The translations under genes were made by a program, and so were the position numbers. From positions 4,506 to 39,166 of the forward strand of contig JAKJDL010000014.1 in NCBI GenBank assembly GCA_022705945.1: 34,661 bases of DNA, written 5' to 3'. Positions 7,675 to 15,783 of the stretch are shown piece by piece. How positions within the stretch are numbered: the stretch's first letter is position 1; every line of letters begins with the position of its first letter. The notes under the pieces were generated by a model. It saw only the letters and a program-made list of their open reading frames with translations. It was not told the DNA's origin and searched no databases. Source of the DNA: Candidatus Omnitrophota bacterium. Lineage in GTDB: Bacteria > Omnitrophota > Omnitrophia > Omnitrophales > Aquincolibacteriaceae.

Positions 7675-9462
7675 ATGAGCGAAAACGAGAAATTCCGGAT
7701 TGATATTCAGCAGCTTCTTGAGCGGGAGGGTATCGTCTCTGCCGAGGATGTGGAATGGGCGGCCGGGGAGCATGCCAAGCAGCCCAAGAAACCGATGATC
7801 GATCTCTTGCTGGAAGCCGGCAAATGTGATGAGAAAAAACTCGCGAGTCTCCTTTGCGCGCTTTACGGTTACCGGTTGGTCAGCCTCAGGATGCTTGTGA
7901 TTCATGAAGATCTTCTCGGTCTTATCCCCAAAAAAGTGGCGGAAGAATATCACTGCGTTCCGGTGTCTCTTCTTGACAAGACGCTGACCGTCGCATTCGC
8001 AAACCCGACGAATCTCAAGGCGATTGATGAGGTTCAGATTGTTTCCGGGAAGCGGATCCGTGCCGCGGTTGCCGAGTATTCCCTGATCAGGGAAGCTATT
8101 GAAAAATCCTATTCAGCTTCCGGTGCCGTCACTTCCGGAAATGCCAAACTTCCGGAGGCCGTTAACACGGGGCCCGAAACGGATGAGCTTATTGATCTGG
8201 CGCGTCAGGCGGAGCAGGATGCGGGAGGTGCCAGGCCGGAGCAGGCATCGGATCTCATGCATTTGGCGAGCCAGGCTCCCGTCGTTAAGCTGGTGAATAT
8301 GGTGCTGATCGAGGGGGTGAGGCGAAGGGCAAGCGATATTTTTATCGAGCCCTGGGAGACGCATGTCCGTGTTCGCCTCAGGGTGGACGGTATTCTTGAG
8401 GAAATTGTGAGGCCGCAGAAAAGTTATGCTTCCGCGATCGTTTCGCGTATCAAGATTATGAGCCAACTCAATATCGCCGAACACCGCGTTCCCCAGGACG
8501 GTCGTTTCAAGGTCAGGACCCAGGGCAGGGAAGTTGACATGCGGGTTTCCGTGCTTCCGTCGAGTTTTGGTGAAAAGGTCTGTCTCCGCATCCTGGACAC
8601 CGGGTCGCAGGCCCATGATATCTCCAAGCTTGGTTTTTCGGAGTCCGAGCAGCAGATTATCCGGGACTCGGCAAAAAAACCCCACGGGATGATTCTGGTG
8701 ACGGGGCCGACGGGAAGCGGAAAGACGACCACGCTTTACTCGGTGCTGAAATACCTGGATTCGCCGCAAGTCAATATCACAACAGTTGAAGATCCTGTGG
8801 AGTATCAAATTCCGGGTATCAACCAGGTCAATGTGCGCGAGGCGATCGGTCTGACTTTTCCTGCGGCGCTCCGCTCAATCCTCCGTCAGGACCCCGATGT
8901 CGTGCTTATCGGTGAGATCCGGGATGCGGAAACGCTTGATATTGCCGTCAAGGCCGCGCTGACGGGCCACCTTGTTCTCAGCACGCTCCATACCAACGAC
9001 TCCGTCAGCTCGATAACGCGCATGGTGAACCTGGGGCTTGAGCCTTTTCTGATCGCGTCAACGGTACTGATGATCTCGGCGCAACGCCTCGTCAGAAAAC
9101 TCTGCCCCCGGTGCCGCTATGCCTATGATCTCGAACCGGAATTGTATCCGCTGCTGCACCTCGATCCTTCGCAGAAGATCAGGGTGTGGAAAGCAAAGGG
9201 ATGCGTTCAGTGTCGACAGATGGGATATCAGGGGCGGAGCGTGATCACGGAGATTCTTCAGATGAGTCCGGAAATCATCGAGTTAATCATGCAGGGAGCG
9301 TCCGCAGATGTGATTAAGATCAAGGCCCGTGAGCAGGGGATGCGGACGCTTCGGGAATCCGCGGTCCAGAAAGCGCTTGCCGGAGAGACCTCGGTTGATG
9401 AGATTTTCCGTGTCACGACAGAAGACCAGGCTCCGAAAAGAGCATCCGGGGTTGCGCCATGA
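7675..9462 (+). CDS. pilB: PilB/GspE-type assembly ATPase (first copy)
   Basis: A 595-residue cytoplasmic hexameric ATPase that should power pilus polymerisation. The N-terminal MshEN-like region covers about residues 1-150. The core has Walker A GPTGSGKT (K350), the Asp box VEDPVEYQ, Walker B DVVLIGEIRD (E414) and the His box LSTLHTND. The zinc-binding tetracysteine typical of PilB/GspE is C477/C480 and C510/C513. This cysteine set and the N-terminal domain exclude a PilT retraction ATPase. No clear ribosome-binding site precedes the ATG, which is 21 bases after the MshEN gene. It overlaps the second ATPase gene by ATGA. Confidence 0.92.
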   Translation: MSENEKFRIDIQQLLEREGIVSAEDVEWAAGEHAKQPKKPMIDLLLEAGKCDEKKLASLLCALYGYRLVSLRMLVIHEDLLGLIPKKVAEEYHCVPVSLLDKTLTVAFANPTNLKAIDEVQIVSGKRIRAAVAEYSLIREAIEKSYSASGAVTSGNAKLPEAVNTGPETDELIDLARQAEQDAGGARPEQASDLMHLASQAPVVKLVNMVLIEGVRRRASDIFIEPWETHVRVRLRVDGILEEIVRPQKSYASAIVSRIKIMSQLNIAEHRVPQDGRFKVRTQGREVDMRVSVLPSSFGEKVCLRILDTGSQAHDISKLGFSESEQQIIRDSAKKPHGMILVTGPTGSGKTTTLYSVLKYLDSPQVNITTVEDPVEYQIPGINQVNVREAIGLTFPAALRSILRQDPDVVLIGEIRDAETLDIAVKAALTGHLVLSTLHTNDSVSSITRMVNLGLEPFLIASTVLMISAQRLVRKLCPRCRYAYDLEPELYPLLHLDPSQKIRVWKAKGCVQCRQMGYQGRSVITEILQMSPEIIELIMQGASADVIKIKAREQGMRTLRESAVQKALAGETSVDEIFRVTTEDQAPKRASGVAP

Positions 9463-11159
9463 AGATCGAAAAATCAGCGTGGGCCGAATGGCTGAAAAGC
9501 AATGGCGTGGAACCGGAAAAGATTGAACAGCTTGAGCAGATATCCGGCCGCCAAAATATGAATATGCCGGAGGTGCTTGTCCAGTCGAAGGCCGTTCCCG
9601 AAGAAAGTATGATCGAATTTATGAGCGAGGAACTTGGAATCCCTACCCTCAATATCCAGGCGATTCAGATCGAGCCGGAAATCCTCTCGATGGTTCCGAG
9701 GAAACTCATTGAACAGCACCGCGTGATGCCGATCGGCAAGGTCGGCAAGCTTCTGACCGTTGCAACGGGTGATCCTTTTAAGCTCCGGGTTTTTGACGAC
9801 CTGAGGCGCGTTTCGGGCTGTGATATTGTACCCGTGCTTGTTCCCTCCGTAAAAATAAGTGAGGTTATCGATAATTATTTTGCCGAATCCAGAAACTTTG
9901 ATGAATTTATCGGAGGCAAGGATGCGGACAATGTCGAGATTGTCTCCGAGGAGGCGGCGGAAGCTTCCCGGGATGCGGTCCAGATCGGGGTGGAAGATGC
10001 GCCGGTAATCAAGTTGGTGAACTTTATTCTCGAAAAAGCCATTAAACAAAGGGCCTCGGATATTCATTTCGAACCGTATGAGAAAGAGTTTCGGGTCCGT
10101 TACCGGATTGATGGAGCGCTCAGGGAATCTTTTTCCCACTCCCTTGATTTCTATCCGGCGCTCGTCGCACGCATCAAAATTATTTCCAAACTCGATATCA
10201 CGGAAAAACGCGTGCCTCAGGACGGCCGTTTCCGCCTCATTTTAAAGGATCGGCAAATTGATTTCCGGGTTTCGATTTTGCCGACTTATTTCGGCGAGAA
10301 GATGGTGCTTCGTATCCTGGATCGAAGCGGTATCCGTTCGGGACTCGATAAGCTCGGTTTTTCCGAAAAACCCACAAGCCGGTTGATCGAAGCGGTCAAG
10401 CGGCCTTACGGGATGATCCTTGTGACGGGGCCGACGGGGAGCGGAAAGTCGACAACCCTCTACTCGATCCTTAACTCTTTGAATACGCCCGAAAAAAATC
10501 TGATGACGGTCGAGGATCCGGTGGAATATCAGGTGGAAGGGATCACGCAGACCCAAGTGATCCCCGAGATCGGACTGACCTTCGCAAGCGGTCTTCGTGC
10601 GCTTCTTCGTCAGAGTCCGGATATTGTTCTGGTCGGAGAGATTCGAGACGGTGAAACGGCGGATATTGCCGTCAAGGCGGCGCTAACGGGGCACCTTGTT
10701 TTCAGCACGCTTCACACGAACAGTGCCGCCGGGGCCATGACCCGTCTCATGGATATGGGCGTCGAACCTTTTTTGATAGCTTCTTCCGTCGTTTCTGTCG
10801 CGGCACAGCGGCTATTGCGCAGGATCTGCCCGAGTTGCAAGGCTCCGGCCACGATTCATCCGGATGTTCTCAGACGCTGCAAGATTCCGGAATCTGATCT
10901 TCGCTCGATTACGGCGTATCACGGCAAGGGATGCGCCCAATGCAATAACACCGGATATCTGGGGCGAATTGGAGCGGCAGAGGTTCTTTCGGTTGATTCC
11001 GAAATCAGGAATCTTGTGATTCAGAAAAAGTCGAGTAATGTTATTCACGAAGTTGCCGTTCAAAAAGGCATGGAAACGCTTTTCGAGAACGCCCTCGGGC
11101 TTTTTAAAACAGGGATCACCACGTTGGAGGAGGTTCTGCGCGTTACCAGCGCGGAATAA
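9459..11159 (+). CDS. PilB/GspE-type assembly ATPase (second copy)
   Basis: A 566-residue paralogue of the preceding protein, encoded immediately after it with an ATGA overlap. Walker A is GPTGSGKS (K330), followed by VEDPVEYQ, DIVLVGEIRD and FSTLHTN. The tetracysteine is complete (C457/C460 and C492/C495). The N-terminal 150 residues also resemble an MshEN/GspE-N domain but are clearly diverged from the first copy. No pilT is present in the window. The two ATPases could form a mixed motor, serve different pilins, or one could act in retraction despite its PilB-like form; the sequence does not decide. Confidence 0.9.
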   Translation: MKIEKSAWAEWLKSNGVEPEKIEQLEQISGRQNMNMPEVLVQSKAVPEESMIEFMSEELGIPTLNIQAIQIEPEILSMVPRKLIEQHRVMPIGKVGKLLTVATGDPFKLRVFDDLRRVSGCDIVPVLVPSVKISEVIDNYFAESRNFDEFIGGKDADNVEIVSEEAAEASRDAVQIGVEDAPVIKLVNFILEKAIKQRASDIHFEPYEKEFRVRYRIDGALRESFSHSLDFYPALVARIKIISKLDITEKRVPQDGRFRLILKDRQIDFRVSILPTYFGEKMVLRILDRSGIRSGLDKLGFSEKPTSRLIEAVKRPYGMILVTGPTGSGKSTTLYSILNSLNTPEKNLMTVEDPVEYQVEGITQTQVIPEIGLTFASGLRALLRQSPDIVLVGEIRDGETADIAVKAALTGHLVFSTLHTNSAAGAMTRLMDMGVEPFLIASSVVSVAAQRLLRRICPSCKAPATIHPDVLRRCKIPESDLRSITAYHGKGCAQCNNTGYLGRIGAAEVLSVDSEIRNLVIQKKSSNVIHEVAVQKGMETLFENALGLFKTGITTLEEVLRVTSAE

Positions 11160-11163
11160 AACG

Positions 11164-12414
11164 ATGCCGTCATTTGAATATTACGTAAAAGACAAGACCG
11201 GAAACGACATCAAGGGAAACGACGACGCTCCCGACGCTTCGGAGCTTGTCCGGAAGCTGAAGGCTCAGGGCTATATGGTCATCCGGATCGAGGAAGTCAA
11301 AAAAACCCAATCTCTCTTTTCTGTGAGCAAAGCGTCGACGGCGGCCCCCGTCAAAAAGCAGGCGCCGGGGAAGTCGGGCGGCATCAAAATTGACGATATG
11401 GTCGTGTTTGCCCGGCAGATGGCAACCCTTGTTGCGGCCGGTATCCCTCTTGTGCAATCACTCGAGATCCTTTCCAACCAGGTCGAGAAAGAGCAGTTCC
11501 GGGTCATCCTCAGAAAAATGTTCACGGAGGTGCAGACAGGCAAAAGCCTGTCGGAATCCATGATGCCTTATCAGAAGGTTTTTTCCTCGCTTTTCATTCA
11601 CATGGTGAAGGCGGGGGAAACGAGCGGACGGCTTGAAGAGATCCTTGACCGGGTTGCCCTGTATCTGGAAAAAGCGAGCGCACTTCAAAAAAAAGTTAAG
11701 TCGGCCATGATGTATCCGGCGGTTGTTTCGATTTTGGCATTTGGAATTACTTTTGCGATGTTGGCGTTTGTCATTCCGAAATTCGCGACGATTTTCGACG
11801 GGCTTGGTGCCAAACTGCCCGCGCCGACCCAGTTTTTGATCAACGTCAGCAATTATCTTGCGGCAAACTGGTGGTGGATCCTGGCTTTGATCGGCGGGGG
11901 AGTCTTTCTTTTTGGACAAATCGTTCGCTTGCCTGCCGGGCGTCTTGTGTGGGACGCTTTCCAGCTGCGTATGCCGGTTTTTGGTCCAATTATCCTGAAG
12001 GTCGCGATCAGTAAATTTTCCCGAACCTTGGCGACCCTTATCAAAAGCGGTGTTGCCATACTGGCAGCGCTTGAGATCGTTTCCAAAACGTCGGGTAACG
12101 CTAAAATCGAGCAAATGATAGTTCAGCTGATGGGGGCCGTGAATCGCGGGGAAAGTTTGTCGGGGCCTTTGGAAAAAGGCGATGTTTTCCCGCCGATGGT
12201 CGTGCGAATGATCGCGATTGGGGAAGAGACGGGAGAGCTTGAGGAAATGCTTACAAAGATCGCGGATTTTTATGACACGCAGGTTGATACGGCTGTTTCC
12301 GGATTAACGTCGTTGATCGAGCCTCTCATTATTGCTTTCCTGGGAATCGTAATCGGAGGGATTGTGATGGCGCTGTTTTTGCCGATATTAACTTTGACAC
12401 AGGCGATGGGGTAG
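11164..12414 (+). CDS. pilC: Type IV pilus inner-membrane platform protein PilC (GspF family)
   Basis: A 416-residue polytopic protein with two GspF domains (about residues 75-195 and 275-400). Hydrophobic segments lie near 180-205, 230-255 and 385-412. Both domains show the family pattern of glutamates within the helical bundle, for example KAGETSGRLEEIL and IGEETGELEEML. PilC couples the cytoplasmic ATPase to pilin insertion. The ATG at 11164 lies 4 bases after the previous stop, with a GGAATAAA site. An in-frame ATG at 11038 would overlap the ATPase gene by 120 bases and adds residues outside the family. Confidence 0.92.
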   Translation: MPSFEYYVKDKTGNDIKGNDDAPDASELVRKLKAQGYMVIRIEEVKKTQSLFSVSKASTAAPVKKQAPGKSGGIKIDDMVVFARQMATLVAAGIPLVQSLEILSNQVEKEQFRVILRKMFTEVQTGKSLSESMMPYQKVFSSLFIHMVKAGETSGRLEEILDRVALYLEKASALQKKVKSAMMYPAVVSILAFGITFAMLAFVIPKFATIFDGLGAKLPAPTQFLINVSNYLAANWWWILALIGGGVFLFGQIVRLPAGRLVWDAFQLRMPVFGPIILKVAISKFSRTLATLIKSGVAILAALEIVSKTSGNAKIEQMIVQLMGAVNRGESLSGPLEKGDVFPPMVVRMIAIGEETGELEEMLTKIADFYDTQVDTAVSGLTSLIEPLIIAFLGIVIGGIVMALFLPILTLTQAMG

Positions 12415-12446
12415 TTTTCATCACAAGTGTAATGTTTGCCGTCGTT

Positions 12447-12482
12447 GAGAGGCTTTTGAAAGTTTTTTAAAAAGATCCTCTC
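12447..12482 (+). other. Hairpin between pilC and pilA
   Basis: GAGAGGCTTTT (12447-12457) can pair with AAAAG plus CCTCTC (12470-12482) around a 12-base loop, with a two-base bulge. No U tract follows, so it is not a standard terminator. It might be an RNA processing or stability element separating the platform genes from the pilin gene. Confidence 0.35.
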
Positions 12483-12518
12483 GGAACTGATAAAAAAGAC
12501 TTAAGTTGCTATAAAAGG

Positions 12519-12547
12519 TTGCCGAATAATATTTGTGGAGTTACAAT
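12519..12547 (+). promoter_or_regulatory. Sigma70-type promoter of the pilin gene
   Basis: TTGCCG (12519-12524), an exact 17-base spacer, then TACAAT (12542-12547), in an AT-rich gap. Transcription would start near 12554, giving a leader of about 29 bases that contains an AGGAGGT ribosome-binding site (12571-12577). No sigma54-type -24/-12 element (GG...GC) was seen, although pilin genes in many proteobacteria use one. Confidence 0.6.
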
Positions 12548-12582
12548 AGAGTTAGGCTATGGTAAATAACAGGAGGTAGTAT

Positions 12583-13014
12583 ATGTTCATTAAACTGAAT
12601 CAGCGTGGTTTCACATTGGTTGAAATCATGATTGTCGTTGCGATCATTGGGCTTTTGGCGGCTATCGCTATCCCCAACTTGCTTCGCGCGAGAATGAACG
12701 CCAATGAAGGTGCTATCAAATCCGATTTAAGGACTTTCAGTTCTGCGGCGGAAAGTTTCCGCGCCGCTCAGAACCCCCCTGCTTATCCGGGGGAGATTGA
12801 TGATTTGACGGATGCGGAGCCGGCCTATCTGGATGCTTCGTGGAGCGGGAGCAAGCATGGTTTCAACTTTGCCTACGCGGGATCGACGGATACGTTTTCT
12901 CTCCTCGCCACTCCTGTAACGCAAGGGTCCACGGCGGTCAACACTTACTGCATTGATCAGACGGGTGTGATCGTTGCGTCGGTCAATGGTGACGATGCAC
13001 CGACCGGAGATTGA
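12583..13014 (+). CDS. pilA: Major type IV pilin
   Basis: A 143-residue type IVa prepilin. The leader MFIKLNQRG is short and basic. The processing site is G9/F10 followed by TLVEIMIVVAIIGLLAAIAI, with Glu at mature position 5 (E14). This is the classic N-methylated hydrophobic helix that packs the pilus core. The remaining 105 residues form a small globular domain rich in Ala, Ser and Thr. Only one Cys is present (TYCID), so the usual C-terminal disulfide loop is missing. The gene has its own strong promoter, a near-perfect ribosome-binding site and a strong terminator, consistent with high, independent expression. A prepilin peptidase is not in the window. Confidence 0.95.
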   Translation: MFIKLNQRGFTLVEIMIVVAIIGLLAAIAIPNLLRARMNANEGAIKSDLRTFSSAAESFRAAQNPPAYPGEIDDLTDAEPAYLDASWSGSKHGFNFAYAGSTDTFSLLATPVTQGSTAVNTYCIDQTGVIVASVNGDDAPTGD

Positions 13015-13079
13015 TCGGGTTGCGCTGGTGGTACCGCGATTACCGGGTAATTGAAGCGGAATATAGGTTAAGTGGTTGG

Positions 13080-13116
13080 AAACCCACCCTGCTTGAAAAA
13101 GCAGGGTGGGTTTTTT
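13080..13116 (+). terminator. Strong intrinsic terminator after pilA
   Basis: A 14-bp perfect stem (AACCCACCCTGCTT at 13081-13094 with its complement at 13099-13112) closes a GAAA tetraloop, and six Ts end it (13111-13116). It isolates the pilin transcript from pilM. Confidence 0.95.
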
Positions 13117-13127
13117 ATCGTTACTTG

Positions 13128-13136
13128 TGGTATGAT
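13128..13136 (+). promoter_or_regulatory. Extended -10 promoter of pilMNOPQ, near-leaderless
   Basis: TGGTATGAT: a TG dinucleotide, one base, then TATGAT (13131-13136), the extended -10 form that works without a good -35. The position of a -35 box falls inside the pilA terminator. The chosen pilM ATG begins 7 bases after the -10 box, so the mRNA would start at or next to the start codon. Confidence 0.5.
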
Positions 13137-13143
13137 GCACGCC

Positions 13144-14223
13144 ATGAAAACCGGTCTCCTATCGATGAAAAGCAAAGTTCTGTCAAAACTTTTTCCACTC
13201 CCTTTGAACCGCGGCACGGTTGACAGGACAACTGTGTGCGATCTCGGCCGTTCCAAGATTGTGTTGCTTGAACTTTCCGAACGCTCCGGCGGTGCTTTTA
13301 TAGAAAAATTCGAGTTGATCCAGAACCCCCTCCGCGATTCCAGGCCATCGCTCCTGCTCAAGCCGTTTTTTGAATCGAAACGATTCAGCAGGGAAGGTGT
13401 CCGTGTTACCCTAAAGGGGCACGGGGTGATTATGAGGTTCATCCGTTTTCCCAAAATGAAGTCTGAGGATTTGCGCGGTGCATTGAAATATGAAGCGGAG
13501 CAGTATGTTCCCTTCGAGATTAAAGACTGCGTGATGGATCATGCGATCGTTGAGGAGAGCGTTAAGGCTGAAGATGGCGAAAAAATGGAGATCCTTTTGG
13601 CTGTGGTTAAGCGCCAGGAGCTCGATCCGACGATCGAGGTCTTTCGCAATCTTGATTGCAGGCTTTCCGTTGTTGATGTGGATATTCTTTCGGCAATGGC
13701 CGCGCTCGAATATTTTTATCCCGAAGCGGCGGCCGGGCATGCGGGCATCCTTGATATCGGAACCGAAATATCGACGCTAGGGATTGTCAGGGAGAACAAA
13801 CCCCGGTTTATTCGCGATATTTCTTACGGGACCCATGATATTCAAAAACGCCTGCGTTCCCGCACCGACATGCCGGACGAACAAATTGAAGGGATTTTCG
13901 AGCGAGATTCCGAAGAGAAGCCGGAAGTGGCTGCCGCGATCGAAGAAAGCCTTGAAGGTTTTATCGGGGACCTCAGGGTTTCGTTTGATTATTACCGGGA
14001 TCAGAGTCGTTATCCGAAGCCGGTCGAAAAATTGATCGTAAGCGGCGGCGGTTCCCTCCACCCCTCGGTTATACGCGCTCTGACGGCAGGGCTCGGGATT
14101 CCCGTTGCCGGAATGGAAGTCCTTTCGAAGCTTAAATGGGCCGATACGGTGGACGAAGAGCAGCTCAGGAAACATCAGGTGTTCCTTCCGGTCGCGCTCG
14201 GATTGGGGTTGAGACCTCAATGA
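13144..14223 (+). CDS. pilM: Type IV pilus assembly protein PilM (actin-like)
   Basis: A 359-residue actin-fold cytoplasmic protein. It has the nucleotide-binding phosphate loop region (VCDLGRSKIVLLEL), a second loop GILDIGTEISTLGI and a C-terminal VSGGGSLHP segment, all in the expected order for PilM/FtsA-type ATPases. PilM binds the N-terminal tail of PilN and links the cytoplasmic motor to the inner-membrane ring. The start at 13144 is a choice: no ribosome-binding site is visible for it or for the later ATG at 13165, and in-frame ATGs at 13132 and 13135 overlap the -10 box. The stop overlaps pilN by ATGA. Confidence 0.9.
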   Translation: MKTGLLSMKSKVLSKLFPLPLNRGTVDRTTVCDLGRSKIVLLELSERSGGAFIEKFELIQNPLRDSRPSLLLKPFFESKRFSREGVRVTLKGHGVIMRFIRFPKMKSEDLRGALKYEAEQYVPFEIKDCVMDHAIVEESVKAEDGEKMEILLAVVKRQELDPTIEVFRNLDCRLSVVDVDILSAMAALEYFYPEAAAGHAGILDIGTEISTLGIVRENKPRFIRDISYGTHDIQKRLRSRTDMPDEQIEGIFERDSEEKPEVAAAIEESLEGFIGDLRVSFDYYRDQSRYPKPVEKLIVSGGGSLHPSVIRALTAGLGIPVAGMEVLSKLKWADTVDEEQLRKHQVFLPVALGLGLRPQ

Positions 14224-14792
14224 TTACGATCAATTTGTTGCCCGAGGAATACCGCGAGGTCAAGCGCCCCACAAGCTCGCTCCCGTATTTTTCTCTCGCG
14301 ATTCTGGCGGGCGCGCTTTTTCTTCTCCTGACGCTTTTCTTTTATGCGGATTATCTCAAGGCGCGCCGGGCCTACAATAGTGTTTATGCAGAGTGGGTCC
14401 AGTTCGGCCCGCAGATGAGACAGCTTAAAGAGCTTGAGAAGATGGTTGAAGTGGATATGAAGGCCGAGAAGGATTTTCTCGTGACAACCGTTCTCAACAC
14501 CGACCCCGTCACAAGGGTTTTGCAGGCTGTGAGCGACCACCTTCCGCCGCATGGATGGCTGACCGAGCTCAAGATTGAACGGGCCGGCGGAGGCGGAAAA
14601 CTGAATATGCAGGGTATCGTGCTCTCGGCAGGAGCAAAGACGGGGATCGAGCAGATCGAATCGTTTTTCCAGGAAGTGAAGACGAAATTTCCCAAAACCG
14701 ATGTGACGCTGACGACATCCAAGGTGAAAGACCCGAAGACTGCCGGCACTTCGTTTTCCGCGACGATCACATGGGGCGAGATCAAATCATGA
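14220..14792 (+). CDS. pilN: Type IV pilus assembly protein PilN
   Basis: A 190-residue bitopic inner-membrane protein. It opens with MITINLLPEEYR, the conserved INLLP motif that docks into PilM. One membrane segment (about residues 25-47), a helical stalk and a periplasmic ferredoxin-like domain follow. It overlaps pilM and pilO by four bases at each end, so the three are translationally coupled. The in-frame ATG at 14136 lies within pilM and is unlikely. Confidence 0.9.
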   Translation: MITINLLPEEYREVKRPTSSLPYFSLAILAGALFLLLTLFFYADYLKARRAYNSVYAEWVQFGPQMRQLKELEKMVEVDMKAEKDFLVTTVLNTDPVTRVLQAVSDHLPPHGWLTELKIERAGGGGKLNMQGIVLSAGAKTGIEQIESFFQEVKTKFPKTDVTLTTSKVKDPKTAGTSFSATITWGEIKS

Positions 14793-15412
14793 AGCCTCTC
14801 AAACAATGGACAAAACAAGATCTTATAGATTTACTGAAACATGTCGATAAAAGGACATGGCTGATGATCGCGGCGGCTGTCGTCGGTTTATCGGCTCTTT
14901 GGTTTGTTTTGATCGGCCCGGCGTGGATCAAACGGCCTTATTTGCGGCGGGAAATCCAGAACATGGATACTCAGCTGAGGCAGTATCAGATTTTGAACCA
15001 AAAGCGGATCAAGCTTGAAGAAGACCGGAAAACGTATCAGGCGCTCTTTGAAGAAACAAAGGTCCGGCTTTATGAAGAAGGGGATATCGCCCTGCTTCTG
15101 GGTCAGGTGTCCAAGCTGGCGCACGATGCCAAAGTCGATATGATCGCGTCGCGGCCCCAGAAAGATTCGGTGCTTTACCCGAAACCCTATCAGGACCGGT
15201 ATCTTGCCGTCGGCTATGATTTTACGATGCAGGGCGGATATCATCAGCTTGCGCGGCTTGCGGCAGCAATTGAATCGTATCCGAAATTATTGCGGATCCA
15301 GAAGATCCAGATCGTTCCGTCAAAAGATGATCAGTCGCGACACGTCGCCCAGTTCGATCTTGTTGCGATTGCCGGGAAGGCGGCGGCAGGACAGGGGAAT
15401 GCGAAAATCTGA
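14789..15412 (+). CDS. pilO: Type IV pilus assembly protein PilO
   Basis: A 207-residue protein with a short basic cytoplasmic tail, one membrane helix (about residues 29-49, LMIAAAVVGLSALWFVLIG), a charged coiled-coil stalk (about 52-90) and a periplasmic alpha/beta domain. This is the PilO/GspM-like layout. PilO pairs with PilN in the alignment complex between the inner membrane and the secretin. Identification rests on topology and on gene order between pilN and a PilP-like gene. The start at 14789 overlaps the pilN stop as ATGA. Confidence 0.85.
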   Translation: MKPLKQWTKQDLIDLLKHVDKRTWLMIAAAVVGLSALWFVLIGPAWIKRPYLRREIQNMDTQLRQYQILNQKRIKLEEDRKTYQALFEETKVRLYEEGDIALLLGQVSKLAHDAKVDMIASRPQKDSVLYPKPYQDRYLAVGYDFTMQGGYHQLARLAAAIESYPKLLRIQKIQIVPSKDDQSRHVAQFDLVAIAGKAAAGQGNAKI

Positions 15413-15776
15413 TTACTCGAAAGCGGCGTTTTTTTTGGCGGTGATGTTTTTTTTGACGAATGCACCCGCGATTGGTCTTGGTATCACTTATTCTGACGAG
15501 GGCCGCCGCGATCCGTTCATTCCGCTCCAGGGGAGGCCGGGCGATGGGTCGTCAGGCTCTTCATCCGGATATTCGCTTGAGGGTATCGTTTATGATCCGG
15601 CGGGGCAATCGATGGCTTTGGTCAATGGGAAGCCTTACAAGCTGGGAGAAATGATCGAAGACGCGAAAGTGACCGGGATTCGTAAAGATCATATCGTGAT
15701 TTTGGTAAATGAAGAGGAAAAAGTTTTGTGGATCCGCGAGAGCGAACAGCTTTTAAACCAGGTGACGGAGGCGTGA
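15399..15776 (+). CDS. pilP: PilP-like pilus assembly protein
   Basis: A 125-residue exported protein: an N-terminal hydrophobic signal (about residues 8-27), the RRDPFIPL motif characteristic of PilP/GspC-type proteins at about 36-43, a Gly/Ser linker, then a compact beta domain (YSLEGIVYDPAGQSMALVNG...). PilP bridges PilN/PilO and the secretin PilQ. It lacks an obvious lipobox, unlike many proteobacterial PilP lipoproteins. The start at 15399 overlaps pilO by 14 bases and has an AGGGG site just before it; an earlier in-frame ATG at 15204 is deep within pilO. Confidence 0.8.
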   Translation: MRKSDYSKAAFFLAVMFFLTNAPAIGLGITYSDEGRRDPFIPLQGRPGDGSSGSSSGYSLEGIVYDPAGQSMALVNGKPYKLGEMIEDAKVTGIRKDHIVILVNEEEKVLWIRESEQLLNQVTEA

Positions 15777-15783
15777 CGGCGTC

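Noticed and set aside
9459-11159. Second ATPase as PilT
   Set aside because: It has a PilB-type N-terminal extension and a complete zinc tetracysteine, which PilT lacks.
12415-12582. Sigma54 promoter for pilA
   Set aside because: No GG-N10-GC element at -24/-12; a sigma70-type pair with 17-base spacing is present instead.
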